Below, piece after piece: positions 1 through 9,090 of a stretch of DNA of 64,000 nucleotides. The first letter of the stretch is position 1; each line of letters starts with the position of its first letter. Source of the DNA: Lachnospiraceae bacterium P6B14 (GTDB lineage Bacteria; Bacillota; Clostridia; Lachnospirales; Lachnospiraceae); NCBI GenBank assembly GCA_000687695.1, contig JHWZ01000003.1, forward strand, positions 62,001-126,000, given 5' to 3'. The translations under genes and the position numbers were made by a program. The notes beneath the pieces were generated by a model. That model saw only the letters and a program-made list of their open reading frames with translations. It had not been told where the DNA came from and made no database searches.

Positions 1-2
1 CG

Positions 3-1067
3 TTGTACAGTGTAAGAGATTCGGTGGTGGATTCGATAGTTGCGATGAATGATGACGGGTACATCACATTTGATAAGCGTCTTCGTTATCTGGGATGTAT
101 CGGAAATGCGGAGAGGGTTTATCCGGATTTAAAGAAAACCCGTGTTGATAAAAAAGTAAAAAAGAGCGAGTTTATGAAGTCGGAATTTTTGCCGCTGATA
201 AATGATTTCAGACAAAACGGCCACTCCGTGCCAACGCATATCAGACGTGGTGAGACTATTTATCAGTTAACGGTTATCCCGCTTTTTACAGGAAAAAGAC
301 GCGCCGGATATCAGATTAGAATCGTCGATGATACCGTGGAACGCAGACAGATCGATATGCTTGACAAGTTCAACGATTATCTTCAGGAAAAGGTTGAGGA
401 AAAGACACATAACCTGAATGTGATGCACGACAACCTGATACTTTCGATGGCGACCGTAGTCGAGTCGAGGGATAACTCTACGGGCGGTCATGTACGCAGA
501 TCCAGTGATTGCGTGAGGATACTAATCGATGAGATGAAAAATGATCCGGAGTGCGAGGTTGTAAAGGACGAAATGTTCTGTAAGAATATAATTAAGGCTG
601 CGCCTATGCATGACCTCGGAAAGATCGCCGTGCCGGATGCTATCCTGCAAAAGCCGGGCAAGTTCGAGGATTGGGAGTTCGAGAAAATGAAAGCTCATGC
701 GGCCGAGGGTGCGAGGATCGTTCATGAGATATTAAAGGATCTTGATAAATCAGACAACAAAGAATACAGGGCGTTCCATGAGCTGGCTGAGAACGTGGCT
801 CATTATCATCACGAGCGTATGGATGGTTCGGGTTATCCGGAGGGACTTGTCGGTGATCGGATCCCGATAGAGGCCAGGATAATGGCTATCGCTGATGTGT
901 ATGACGCACTTGTGAGTAAGCGTGTTTATAAAGAGAGGATGTCCTTTGAAAAGGCGGATGGCATCATGATGGACAGCTTTGGTAAGCATTTTGATCCGGA
1001 GCTTGAGAAGTATTATGTGGCTGCCAGACCAAGACTTGAGGCGTACTATCTTGCAGAAGATGAATGA
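3..1067 (+). CDS. HD-GYP domain cyclic-di-GMP phosphodiesterase-like protein (5' partial)
   Basis: The reading frame is already open at the window edge (first possible codon is TTG at base 3), so the true start lies upstream. About 115 N-terminal residues look PAS-like and lead through a helical stretch into an HD-GYP domain. Visible motifs are HDLGK near residue 203 and HHERMDGSGYP near 269-279, the hallmark of HD-GYP hydrolases that degrade cyclic-di-GMP to GMP. An upstream receiver or sensor domain may be missing from view. It is one of several c-di-GMP proteins in the window. Family assignment is firm; the signal it senses is unknown. Confidence 0.88.
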   Translation: MYSVRDSVVDSIVAMNDDGYITFDKRLRYLGCIGNAERVYPDLKKTRVDKKVKKSEFMKSEFLPLINDFRQNGHSVPTHIRRGETIYQLTVIPLFTGKRRAGYQIRIVDDTVERRQIDMLDKFNDYLQEKVEEKTHNLNVMHDNLILSMATVVESRDNSTGGHVRRSSDCVRILIDEMKNDPECEVVKDEMFCKNIIKAAPMHDLGKIAVPDAILQKPGKFEDWEFEKMKAHAAEGARIVHEILKDLDKSDNKEYRAFHELAENVAHYHHERMDGSGYPEGLVGDRIPIEARIMAIADVYDALVSKRVYKERMSFEKADGIMMDSFGKHFDPELEKYYVAARPRLEAYYLAEDE

Positions 1068-1071
1068 TAAG

Positions 1072-1123
1072 CATAGGCGGCTCTGATTTGATGGGCAACT
1101 ATACAGGCAGGCGGTTCTGATTT
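1072..1123. repeat. Tandem half-copies of a repeat-element end
   Basis: The intergenic stretch before the response regulator carries AGGCGG-TCTGATTT twice (1075 and 1109, spaced 34 bp, one base different). The same AGGCGG...TGATTTAT string forms one end of the hairpin elements at 8741 and 39644. I read this as degenerate or solo element ends; it could also be a regulatory direct repeat. Confidence 0.4.
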
Positions 1124-1156
1124 ATTGTGGGTTACCCTGAATTGTTGGAGGAAATC

Positions 1157-1909
1157 ATGGAGCAGTATAAGGTTCTTATCATAGATGATGACGAAGTTAT
1201 CGCCAGCTCGACAGCGGAGTACTTTAACATGTTTGATGTCAAAAGTGCGTTTGTTACGAGCTATGATGACGCTGTCGATTTTCTGGATAATAACCTTGTA
1301 AGTTTGTTGCTTCTCGATATCAATCTCGGTGACAAGTCGGGCTTTGATCTGTGTAAAAAAGTCAGAGAAAACTACGACATGCCGATCCTTTTTATCAGCG
1401 CGAGAACGAGTGATGATGATGTACTTATCGCACTTAATATCGGTGGTGATGATTACATAAAAAAACCGTTTTCATTGAATATATTATTAGCGAAGGTTAA
1501 GGCAATACTAGACAGATATGAAAAGGCTAAGGAGGCCGCTATCTCGGCAGTAACCGAAGGTGATAAAACTGTAAAAGAGGCGACAGATAAAACTGATAAA
1601 GATGTAGAGATTAGCCTTATGGATGATATTATTCTTGATACACGTTCTCATCAGCTAAAGAGAGATAAAGAGGATATAGCTCTGAAAGCAATGGAGTATA
1701 AGCTCCTGGAATATTTGTGTGTAAACAGAGGCAGAGTTATAACTAAGGATGAGCTATTAAAGGATGTTTGGAACGATGAGTTTATCGGCGAAGGAACGCT
1801 TGCTGTCCATATCAGACATCTGCGTGAAAAGATAGAAAAAGACCCGAAAAATCCGGTGCTTATTAAAACTATTTGGGGCGTTGGATATATGATGGAACAG
1901 GAATTGTAA
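1157..1909 (+). CDS. OmpR/PhoB-family response regulator
   Basis: A 250-residue regulator. The N-terminal receiver shows the acidic pocket (IIDDDE), phosphoacceptor Asp near residue 54 (LLLLDINLG), the switch Ser in FISAR and the conserved Lys in KKPF. A charged linker longer than usual (about residues 118-150) leads to a winged-helix Trans_reg_C domain ending in IWGVGYMM. ATG 1157 is chosen because TTGGAGG lies 6-10 bases upstream; a GTG ten codons earlier has no such site. The histidine kinase starts 15 bases downstream. It probably controls the ABC genes at 3330-6646, whose promoter has OmpR-type direct repeats. Confidence 0.93.
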   Translation: MEQYKVLIIDDDEVIASSTAEYFNMFDVKSAFVTSYDDAVDFLDNNLVSLLLLDINLGDKSGFDLCKKVRENYDMPILFISARTSDDDVLIALNIGGDDYIKKPFSLNILLAKVKAILDRYEKAKEAAISAVTEGDKTVKEATDKTDKDVEISLMDDIILDTRSHQLKRDKEDIALKAMEYKLLEYLCVNRGRVITKDELLKDVWNDEFIGEGTLAVHIRHLREKIEKDPKNPVLIKTIWGVGYMMEQEL

Positions 1910-1924
1910 AAGGAAAGGATCACT

Positions 1925-3226
1925 ATGAACAGCTATAAAAATAAGGTGATCATACTCGGCATCATTTATTTTGTTGCCGTGATTTTTTTTGCCGTTTTTA
2001 CAGGACTTGTCGGAGAGGATTCCGATAGAGAAGTCGATGTGATAAAGCTTAACGGTATTTCTTATGATGCGGGTAAATGCTGGGATGATATAAGTGAGCT
2101 TGGGAAAAAGGATTATGATGTAAACTATTTCATATTCGATACGATGGGAAAAGAGTTGTATTCTTCTGTCGCCGATAATGCGGACAAAGAAAATGTGTCT
2201 GTTGTAAACGCAATAAAGAAAGGGTATCCGTACAGAGATGTAACCGTGGGAGGCAGGCTTTTAGGGTATGTAGTTATAGTTCCGGATGGTATGAGTGGCT
2301 ATGATAGCATGAGGTTATGGATTACCATAGGACTTATACTTATCGGCATTATTATCATCGTGGCAATGATTGTTTTCGGAGCGTATGTCAAACGGAGTAT
2401 TTATACTCCTTTCCAAAACATGGAGAGATTCGCCGGACGTATAGCAGAGGGCGATCTCGATGATCCTCTCACCATGGATAAAAATAACATGTTCGGAGCA
2501 TTCACGGAAAGCTTCGATATCATGAGGGAGGAACTGAAGGCGTCTAAGGAGCGTGAGACTGCTCTTCAGAAACGTGAAAAGGAGCTTGTGGCATCGCTTA
2601 GTCATGATCTGAAGACGCCTATTACAGGAATCAAGCTGACTTGCGAGCTTCTGGAAGCAAAGCTTGCGGCAGCGGATGGATCAGAGGATGTGACAGGCAA
2701 GATTGATACCATATATAAAAAGGCCGACCAGATAGATGCGCTGGTTAATGATCTGTTTTCGTCAGCGCTTGAGGATCTCGGAGAGTTTAAGGTGAACTGT
2801 ACGGATGAAAGCTCGAGCATTCTTTCCGATATAATTAAAAAATACGATGATAAAAATTATGTCCAAATAGGGCCTGTTCCCGAGGTGCTGATACATGTTG
2901 ATAATAAGAGGATGGGTCAGGTGATAGGAAACATCATCGCAAACTCATATAAATACGCGGGTACGCAGATAGATGTGAACTATAGAATAGTAGATGATTA
3001 TCTGGAGATGAGCATAGCTGACCACGGTCCGGGCGTAGAGGAGGATGAGCTGGAGCTGATAACAAACAAGTTTTATCGTGGCAAAAGATGGAAGGAAAGT
3101 AAGGCGGAAGGCAGCGGCCTCGGCCTGTACATAGCAAAGACTCTGATGGAGAAAATGGATGGTGAGCTGATACCTGAAAGTGACGGTGACGGATTTACGG
3201 TTATCCTCATGATCCCACTCAGTTAA
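1925..3226 (+). CDS. Membrane sensor histidine kinase (HAMP-HisKA-HATPase)
   Basis: A 433-residue kinase with TM1 at about residues 8-28, an extracellular sensor of about 100 residues, TM2 at about 132-153, then HAMP. The phosphoacceptor box reads SLSHDLKTPITG. The ATP-binding domain shows the N box (GNIIANSYKYA), G1 (DHGPGVEEDE) and G2 (GSGLGLYIAK). It is cotranscribed with the regulator just upstream. The sizeable extracellular domain separates it from intramembrane-sensing BceS-type kinases, although the downstream ABC/FtsX genes are reminiscent of peptide-stress modules. The ligand is unknown. Confidence 0.93.
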   Translation: MNSYKNKVIILGIIYFVAVIFFAVFTGLVGEDSDREVDVIKLNGISYDAGKCWDDISELGKKDYDVNYFIFDTMGKELYSSVADNADKENVSVVNAIKKGYPYRDVTVGGRLLGYVVIVPDGMSGYDSMRLWITIGLILIGIIIIVAMIVFGAYVKRSIYTPFQNMERFAGRIAEGDLDDPLTMDKNNMFGAFTESFDIMREELKASKERETALQKREKELVASLSHDLKTPITGIKLTCELLEAKLAAADGSEDVTGKIDTIYKKADQIDALVNDLFSSALEDLGEFKVNCTDESSSILSDIIKKYDDKNYVQIGPVPEVLIHVDNKRMGQVIGNIIANSYKYAGTQIDVNYRIVDDYLEMSIADHGPGVEEDELELITNKFYRGKRWKESKAEGSGLGLYIAKTLMEKMDGELIPESDGDGFTVILMIPLS

Positions 3227-3229
3227 TAA

Positions 3230-3287
3230 TTTGATAAGAATTTGATAAGACTCTGACAAAGATGTTTCTTTGGAAGTCATATATAAT
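3230..3287 (+). promoter_or_regulatory. Direct repeats and -10 box upstream of the ABC operon
   Basis: TTTGATAAGA occurs at 3230-3239 and again at 3241-3250, followed by the diverged TCTGACAAAG at 3252-3261, all 11 bp apart and therefore on one DNA face. A good -10 (TATAAT, 3282-3287) lacks a recognisable -35 at 17 bp. This is the layout expected of an OmpR-family activated promoter. The regulator 1.3 kb upstream is the natural candidate. Confidence 0.6.
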
Positions 3288-3329
3288 ACAAACTGTAACA
3301 TGGTAATTTAGTTTACGGGGGTATTATAT

Positions 3330-4091
3330 ATGGCTTCTTCTATTTTAAAAACCGAAAAGCTATGCAAATCTTTTTCAAACGGTGGAGTACAGCAGCACGT
3401 GATCAAAAATCTTGACTTAGAGATCATAGACGGAGATTTCACCGTGGTCATGGGAGCTTCGGGATCGGGCAAATCCACACTATTATATGCGCTTTCAGGC
3501 ATGGACAAGCCGAGCATGGGAAAGGTAAAGTTTTCCGATACCGAGATCCAGGATTACTCCAACGATGAGCTCGCAAAGTTCAGACGCGGTAACTGCGGAT
3601 TTGTTTTCCAGAGCTTGTATCTGCTTGATAATCAGACAGTGCTTGACAATGTATTAACTGCCGCACTGATCGTTCAGAAGAACTCGCCCGAGCTTGTAAA
3701 AAAAGCAAAGGAGCTTCTTATCAAGGTGGGTATTGCAGAGGAAATGTGGAAAAAGTATCCGAACCAGTTATCAGGTGGTGAGGCTCAGAGAGTAGGCATA
3801 GTAAGGGCAATAATAAATGATCCGAAGATACTTTTCGCGGACGAGCCTACCGGTCAGTTGAACTCCGCATCGAGTAAGGACGTGCTTGACATCTTTTCGG
3901 AGATACATAAAAACGGCCAGTCGATAGTGATGGTCACACATGACCTAAAAACAGCGCTTCGGGGAACCAGAGTCCTTTTTTTAAGAGACGGCGGTGTTGA
4001 GGGTGAGTACAAGATGAATCCTTATGGAAGTGATGATATGAAGGAGCGCCGTGCAGGTCTTCAGAACTTCCTTGATGAGATGGGATGGTAG
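3330..4091 (+). CDS. ABC transporter ATP-binding protein (LolD/MacB/BceA type)
   Basis: A 253-residue ATPase with Walker A GASGSGKST, Q-loop (FVFQS), signature LSGGEAQR, Walker B ILFADEPT and H-loop (VMVTHD), all intact. This subfamily pairs with FtsX-type permeases, and such a permease begins 33 bases downstream. The pair is likely a mechanotransmission or export system for a peptide, lipoprotein or cell-wall process rather than an importer; no solute-binding protein is present. It lies behind a candidate regulator-controlled promoter. The substrate cannot be told. Confidence 0.92.
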   Translation: MASSILKTEKLCKSFSNGGVQQHVIKNLDLEIIDGDFTVVMGASGSGKSTLLYALSGMDKPSMGKVKFSDTEIQDYSNDELAKFRRGNCGFVFQSLYLLDNQTVLDNVLTAALIVQKNSPELVKKAKELLIKVGIAEEMWKKYPNQLSGGEAQRVGIVRAIINDPKILFADEPTGQLNSASSKDVLDIFSEIHKNGQSIVMVTHDLKTALRGTRVLFLRDGGVEGEYKMNPYGSDDMKERRAGLQNFLDEMGW

Positions 4092-4123
4092 TCACTGCTT
4101 AATTATAAAACCGGAGGAAAACC

Positions 4124-6646
4124 ATGAATAAAAAGAGTCTGAGATTATCATTTTTTAATCTTAAAAAGAATAAAAGAGAATGCTTTGGGATATTGTTTAT
4201 GACGCTGGTCACGGCAATGATGCTTTCGATCGTTCTCGTGAATAAAGAAAAGATCGATACTTCCTTTGATGAGAGTTTCAGATCGTCAGGATCGGCGGGA
4301 AAATCAGTTGCGATAAAAAAGGATAAGTATCGAAACATTTTTAAAGACGTTCTTACTGAGAACTATGATGTGAAAAATCTGTCGGAAGGTACGCTCATCT
4401 ATGCTTTGACGACCGATACGATCACGCCGGACGGCGATACGGTTTCATACAATTTTGCGTTCACAAACGAAAAAACCGAAAGAAAGATCGAATCCTTTAC
4501 AAAGCATGACAAGCTTCCTGATGAAAAGATCGCAGCTTTGGAACATCCGATATGGCTTCCCGAGCCGTTTCAGATCGTAAAGGGATATGAGGTCGGTTCT
4601 GACTTTACCGTACTGGATGCCGGAAGGGAGTATAAGTTTACCATAGCAGGATTCTATGAAACAGGACTGTATTGTAGTGACGGATATACCTATAAGCTTA
4701 TCTTATCTGATGAAGATTACGCTTTGTTTGCCAATCTCTTTGGCGCGAAGGTGTTGTGTGGTGAGTATAAAGTATTGTGTTTTGATGCCGGGGAGGATTT
4801 TGATTACGAAGAGTATATGGAGAAATGCAGCAAGGAGGCATCAGAAGACATCAACTTCAACTCGATGTATGCTTGTTATGAATATGAAAAGTCAAATGAG
4901 TCACAGTTTTTGGAAATATTCATGTTTATGCTGATATTCTTAAGCCTGGTGACTATGGTGGCTGCACTGTTTATGATCCGTCACAAGATCACCGGCGATA
5001 TAGAGGACCAGATGCAGAGGATAGGTGTTCTTGAAGCATTGGGATACCGTTCGCGTGAGATATCTTTGGCTTATCTGTATGAGTACGTAATACTGGGAGG
5101 TCTCGGAGCTGTCATCGGTACGGTCATTGCGATCTTGATCACTCCGTATATCAATATGATGATAGAATCGATGCTCGGTAGAAAAGTGGTCGGAGCAGGA
5201 AGCATATTGGGTGCTTTTATTGCGGCGGTAATAGTGTTGATATTAGTTATATTATTTGCACTTATGAAGGCGCGTACTATCAAAAAATATCCGCCTGTTA
5301 TTGCACTCAGAAAAGGTATAAAATCACATCATTTCAGGAAGAATATCATGCCTCTTGAAAAGATGAAAACAGGCGTAAATACAGGACTCGGGATAAAGGG
5401 ATTCTTCGGAAACATTAAGGCTTCTATCGGGATATGTATATGTATAATAGCTTCCGGAACAGCGATACTTTTTGCGACCATGACATTTGACTTTTTCAAA
5501 AATGGCGCAGACCGGCTTTTGGGCATGATGGTAATGGATTATAATGCGCTTGAAGTCTCGCTCATAAGTGGCATTGATAATGAGGAAATAGCAGAGGAAA
5601 TGCGAAAGTTGCCTCAAGTGAGGAAGGTATTAAAATCGTATTTATATGAAACGGTATCGGTAAAGAATTCATCTGATTCGGCAGCGCTTATAACATACGA
5701 TGATTTTAATGATTCCGATGTGATAAAACCGTTTACGGGAGTACTTCCCAAACGTGATAATGAGGTTATGATCGGGATGAGGAGAAGCAAGGAAGAAAAC
5801 AGAAAGTTAGGTGACAGTATCATCCTCAGTCATGACGGTCTGGAAAAAAGCTATGTCATCACGGGAATAGTAGGTACCATGATGAACGGCGGATCGATAA
5901 TCTATATGACAAATGACGGATATGAAAGACTGAATATCAATGCGAGCGAGGATGCTTTAAAGGTCTATCCTACGGAGGGTGTGAGTCACGAGGAGCTGGA
6001 GAAAGCCATAAAGGAACATTTCGGCGGGACAGCAAAGGAGGTTGCCGATGCAGGAGACGGTATGGACGACGAGGCAAAGATAAGAGAGGCAGCAGCGGAA
6101 AAGATTGGTGTTCTTTTGAATCAATACGGAGTGACAAATGTTGATTATGCGGTTCAGATAGGAGATAAGCTGATCAAAGGGAACAGCCGCGGGATAGCAA
6201 TAAAGGATATCATTTCTTATGACGGAATCACAAAAACACAGATGGATCCTATCGCGAAGGCAACAAAAACGTTCACGATCATTGCTTTGATTTTGATCGC
6301 TGTTATAGTTGCAGTCCTTCTTATGATCATCACATCGAATGACGTGAGGAGACAGAGGCAGGACCTCGGTATCATGAAAGCTATCGGATACTCATCGAAG
6401 GATCTGATGAAGCAGCTGGCTATCAAGTATCTTCCGGTGATCATATTCGGAACGGTTGTCGCTACTGTATGTGCCATAAAGTTCAATCAGGCATTCTGGG
6501 CGGGGGCATTTGCGACAATCGCGGAAACCAGCATTCCCGTGATAATAATAACGGATGTTTTGATAGTTTTATTCTGCTATATCGTGACTTATATATCGGC
6601 AGGCAAGGTCAGAAAGATATCAGTTACTGAGCTTATGACAGAGTAA
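4124..6646 (+). CDS. FtsX-like ABC transporter permease
   Basis: An 840-residue membrane protein with a duplicated FtsX layout: an N-terminal TM, a soluble extracellular segment (about residues 55-260), a three-TM FtsX block (about 262-385), another TM near 435, a second extracellular segment, and a final FtsX block from about 720 to the C-terminus. The cytoplasmic turns read RIGVLEALGYRSREI and DLGIMKAIGYSSKDL, typical of contacts with the ATPase. The start has a clean GGAGG upstream. It pairs with the ATP-binding protein immediately before it. Confidence 0.92.
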   Translation: MNKKSLRLSFFNLKKNKRECFGILFMTLVTAMMLSIVLVNKEKIDTSFDESFRSSGSAGKSVAIKKDKYRNIFKDVLTENYDVKNLSEGTLIYALTTDTITPDGDTVSYNFAFTNEKTERKIESFTKHDKLPDEKIAALEHPIWLPEPFQIVKGYEVGSDFTVLDAGREYKFTIAGFYETGLYCSDGYTYKLILSDEDYALFANLFGAKVLCGEYKVLCFDAGEDFDYEEYMEKCSKEASEDINFNSMYACYEYEKSNESQFLEIFMFMLIFLSLVTMVAALFMIRHKITGDIEDQMQRIGVLEALGYRSREISLAYLYEYVILGGLGAVIGTVIAILITPYINMMIESMLGRKVVGAGSILGAFIAAVIVLILVILFALMKARTIKKYPPVIALRKGIKSHHFRKNIMPLEKMKTGVNTGLGIKGFFGNIKASIGICICIIASGTAILFATMTFDFFKNGADRLLGMMVMDYNALEVSLISGIDNEEIAEEMRKLPQVRKVLKSYLYETVSVKNSSDSAALITYDDFNDSDVIKPFTGVLPKRDNEVMIGMRRSKEENRKLGDSIILSHDGLEKSYVITGIVGTMMNGGSIIYMTNDGYERLNINASEDALKVYPTEGVSHEELEKAIKEHFGGTAKEVADAGDGMDDEAKIREAAAEKIGVLLNQYGVTNVDYAVQIGDKLIKGNSRGIAIKDIISYDGITKTQMDPIAKATKTFTIIALILIAVIVAVLLMIITSNDVRRQRQDLGIMKAIGYSSKDLMKQLAIKYLPVIIFGTVVATVCAIKFNQAFWAGAFATIAETSIPVIIITDVLIVLFCYIVTYISAGKVRKISVTELMTE

Positions 6647-6693
6647 TATTGATTAGAAAAAGTGTCTGTATAATTACAAAATGGAGGGATTCC

Positions 6694-8739
6694 ATGAAAA
6701 GGAAGAGCATTAAAAAATGTGTAAAATATTCCGGATTTGCCGTGGCACTTGGGGCTGTGTGTATGCTTGGTGCGTGGTATTTTTCAGGAACGAGTGAGGC
6801 GGAAACCGTTACGGAAAAAACGGAAAGTACGGCTGGCGAAACAGCCATAGACGGTTGGAAGGCAGCTGATGCGGACAGGGAGTACATGTACTGCGTGGCG
6901 TCTGTCAGCAAGATCTACTCCACTGCTGCGGTGATGAAGCTTGCAGAAGAGGGTAAGGTAAGCCTTGATAGCCCTGTCACCGATTATATCCCGGAGTTTA
7001 AGATGGCAGATCCGAGGTACAAGGATATCACGGTTCGCATGTTGATGAATCACACTTCGGGGATCATGGGCACGAGCACAAAGGGAATGCTACTTTATAA
7101 TGATGATGACAGCCTGCATCAGGACGAGTTTTTGAAGAATCTCTCGACACAGCGACTTAAGGCTGATCCCGGTAAGTATGCTTCGTACTGTAATGACGGA
7201 TTTGACCTCCTGGGGATCATAGCTGAAAGAGTATCCGGTTTGAACTTCGCGGATTTCATAAAGAAATATCTCGTTACTCCTACCGGTGGAAGCTCGACTG
7301 AAACCGGATTTACCGTACTTGGTAACAAGGATCTTGTGCCGGGGTATACGGCGGGTCATACACTCTATGAAAATGGCTTGTCTACGTCAATTGGAGCAGG
7401 AGGTGTTTTCTCTACGGCATCTGATGTGGCGAAGTTCGGCTCGGGATTTTTCTACGGTAATAACGCTCTTTTTTCCGACTTCTACAAGAAGGCCATGGCA
7501 AAGAGGTGGGATGATAAGGATGAGTTTACGGACGGATGCGGTCTCGGATGGGACAGTGTCAGTGTGGATGAGTTTAAGGAGGCAGGAGTCGACGTTCTCG
7601 GAAAGGGCGGAGATGACGGCTTGAATCATTCTTATCTTCTTGTGGCACCGGATAACAAGATAAGTGTATCGGTTCTTGCAAATGGCGGAAGCAGTGCTCT
7701 GAACGGGCTTGTGGCGCAGGAAATCCTGAAGGTCTGCCTTGAGGAAAAAGGCATATCGGTTACCGAGAAAAGTAAAAATGTTCCGGAGATAGTGACTGAG
7801 ATTCCCGAGAAGTACGATGCTTATGCGGGATCATATATTGTTGCGAGCTCCACGGGAGAGGTGATTGACAGGATTTCTTTCCCGGATCACAGATATATGC
7901 ATGTAGAAGAGATCAGTCCGTATAACACCACTTACGCAGATTATGCTTTGACAAGTGACGGAAGATTTACGGAGCTTGCTTACGAGGTTTCGGATAGCGG
8001 TATTGATGATATCAAGCTTGCGGTGAATCCTCAGTCAGTTTCGTTCACTGACGCAGCCGACGGAAAGGTTTTGCTTAACGGTATGAAGATTAATTCTTTT
8101 CCGGAGATAGGCAGTTATGAAGACAAATCCTATGTGGGTGAAAGGATGGAGGAAAACCCGGTAAGTGAGGAGGTTTTATCCTCATGGCAGGCGATGAATG
8201 GAGCGGAGTTATGCCTGACGGGAGATATTTATTCTTCCAGTTTGTATGATACCGCGAATGGGTATATCATCCTTCCGAAGGATTATCCGGGATATGTTTT
8301 TGTAGTCCACGGACTGGGAACAAGACTCTTAAAGATCGTAGATGAAAGGCATCTCGTGGCGTTCCAGACGATACCATCCTCCAGAAGCAGGGATCTGATA
8401 GATGCGGAGATCGTGGCGGTTGATAACGAGATGCAGATTCATCTGAGTAATAACAGTGAGTGTATTTTTGCTGCGGAGTTGCCGGTGTTTGACGGGAGCG
8501 AAAAGGAGATCAGCCTTTCGACCGGGCAGGCGAAGTGGTATAGGATAGGTGATGCAGTTTCGAACAGTGAGGTGCAGATCGAGGAGAGACCGGAGAAGAG
8601 CGCGGTTTATGTTTATAACAAGTTCGGCGATGTGGTGTATACGTCGCATGTTGTGGGGATCACTGATGTGGTGCCGATGCCGGAAGGGGGTAAAATCGTG
8701 TTCCTTGGGGAGACCGGCGGCGTGGTTAAAATCAAATGA
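6694..8739 (+). CDS. Membrane-anchored serine hydrolase (beta-lactamase/DD-peptidase fold)
   Basis: A 681-residue protein. The N-terminus has a basic stretch and a single hydrophobic segment (about residues 13-30), so the rest is extracellular. Class C beta-lactamase-family motifs are visible: SxxK as SVSK (residues 70-73), YxN as YCN (165-167) and a KGG triad near 307. The first motif lies closer to the N-terminus than usual, so the first part of the fold is short. About 300 further residues after the catalytic domain look beta-rich. ATG 6694 has GGAGGG seven bases before it. It follows the FtsX permease closely and may be cotranscribed. It may act on peptidoglycan or a D-amino-acid peptide; the substrate is unknown. 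Confidence 0.85.
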   Translation: MKRKSIKKCVKYSGFAVALGAVCMLGAWYFSGTSEAETVTEKTESTAGETAIDGWKAADADREYMYCVASVSKIYSTAAVMKLAEEGKVSLDSPVTDYIPEFKMADPRYKDITVRMLMNHTSGIMGTSTKGMLLYNDDDSLHQDEFLKNLSTQRLKADPGKYASYCNDGFDLLGIIAERVSGLNFADFIKKYLVTPTGGSSTETGFTVLGNKDLVPGYTAGHTLYENGLSTSIGAGGVFSTASDVAKFGSGFFYGNNALFSDFYKKAMAKRWDDKDEFTDGCGLGWDSVSVDEFKEAGVDVLGKGGDDGLNHSYLLVAPDNKISVSVLANGGSSALNGLVAQEILKVCLEEKGISVTEKSKNVPEIVTEIPEKYDAYAGSYIVASSTGEVIDRISFPDHRYMHVEEISPYNTTYADYALTSDGRFTELAYEVSDSGIDDIKLAVNPQSVSFTDAADGKVLLNGMKINSFPEIGSYEDKSYVGERMEENPVSEEVLSSWQAMNGAELCLTGDIYSSSLYDTANGYIILPKDYPGYVFVVHGLGTRLLKIVDERHLVAFQTIPSSRSRDLIDAEIVAVDNEMQIHLSNNSECIFAAELPVFDGSEKEISLSTGQAKWYRIGDAVSNSEVQIEERPEKSAVYVYNKFGDVVYTSHVVGITDVVPMPEGGKIVFLGETGGVVKIK

Positions 8740-8740
8740 C

Positions 8741-8976
8741 GGCTGCATAGGCGGTCGGTTATGATTTATCTGTGAAGGGACAGCCCTATCTCGGATGTTT
8801 TGATTGTCCGCGATGGCACGCTTTCGCTTTTTTCTCGACCGTCACGTTGCACGCACGGAAAAGACCCGTGCTGCGCAACGACGCTCGAGACACATCCATC
8901 GCGGTGACAATTCAAAGCCATCCTCGAAGGGCTTTGCCCTGCTTATGCAGCGAATCAAACCTGCCCTATTGTGGCC
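8741..8976 (-). repeat. Long covarying hairpin element, copy 1 (minus orientation)
   Basis: An intergenic imperfect palindrome. Its ends match copy 2 near rpmE: bases 8953-8976 are the exact reverse complement of 39491-39514, and 8746-8772 match the other end with one difference. Inside are nested stems: CGCGATGG/CCATCGCG, TCTCGA/TCGAGA, CGTTGC/GCAACG and an apical GCACGG/CCGTGC closing a 7-base loop (core 8833-8890). Short reading frames through it are structure artefacts. Confidence 0.8.
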
Positions 8977-9002
8977 TGTTGCTTGAAACAATTATTAAAA
9001 TA

Positions 9003-9027
9003 ATAAGCCTTGCGGATGCAGGGCTTT
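9003..9027 (+). terminator. Rho-independent terminator
   Basis: GCCTTGC-GGAT-GCAGGGC followed by TTTTT. It would end transcription coming from the serine hydrolase side. The -35 box of the next promoter lies within its stem. Confidence 0.7.
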
Positions 9028-9036
9028 TTCGTTATA
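9008..9036 (+). promoter_or_regulatory. SigA-type promoter for gatCAB overlapping a terminator
   Basis: TTGCGG (9008-9013), 17-bp spacer, TATAAT (9031-9036). The -35 is part of the terminator stem and the spacer contains its T-run. The same geometry recurs at 32556-32584. Confidence 0.7.
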
Positions 9037-9090
9037 ATGGATACATATCAGTACGCTAAGCGGGCCTGTGTGGAGAAGAAAGGACTTATT

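Noticed and set aside
8772-9059. Open reading frame of about 95 codons between the serine hydrolase and gatC
   Set aside because: It runs through the hairpin element and the terminator, has no homology pattern and its frame is a by-product of the GC-rich palindrome.
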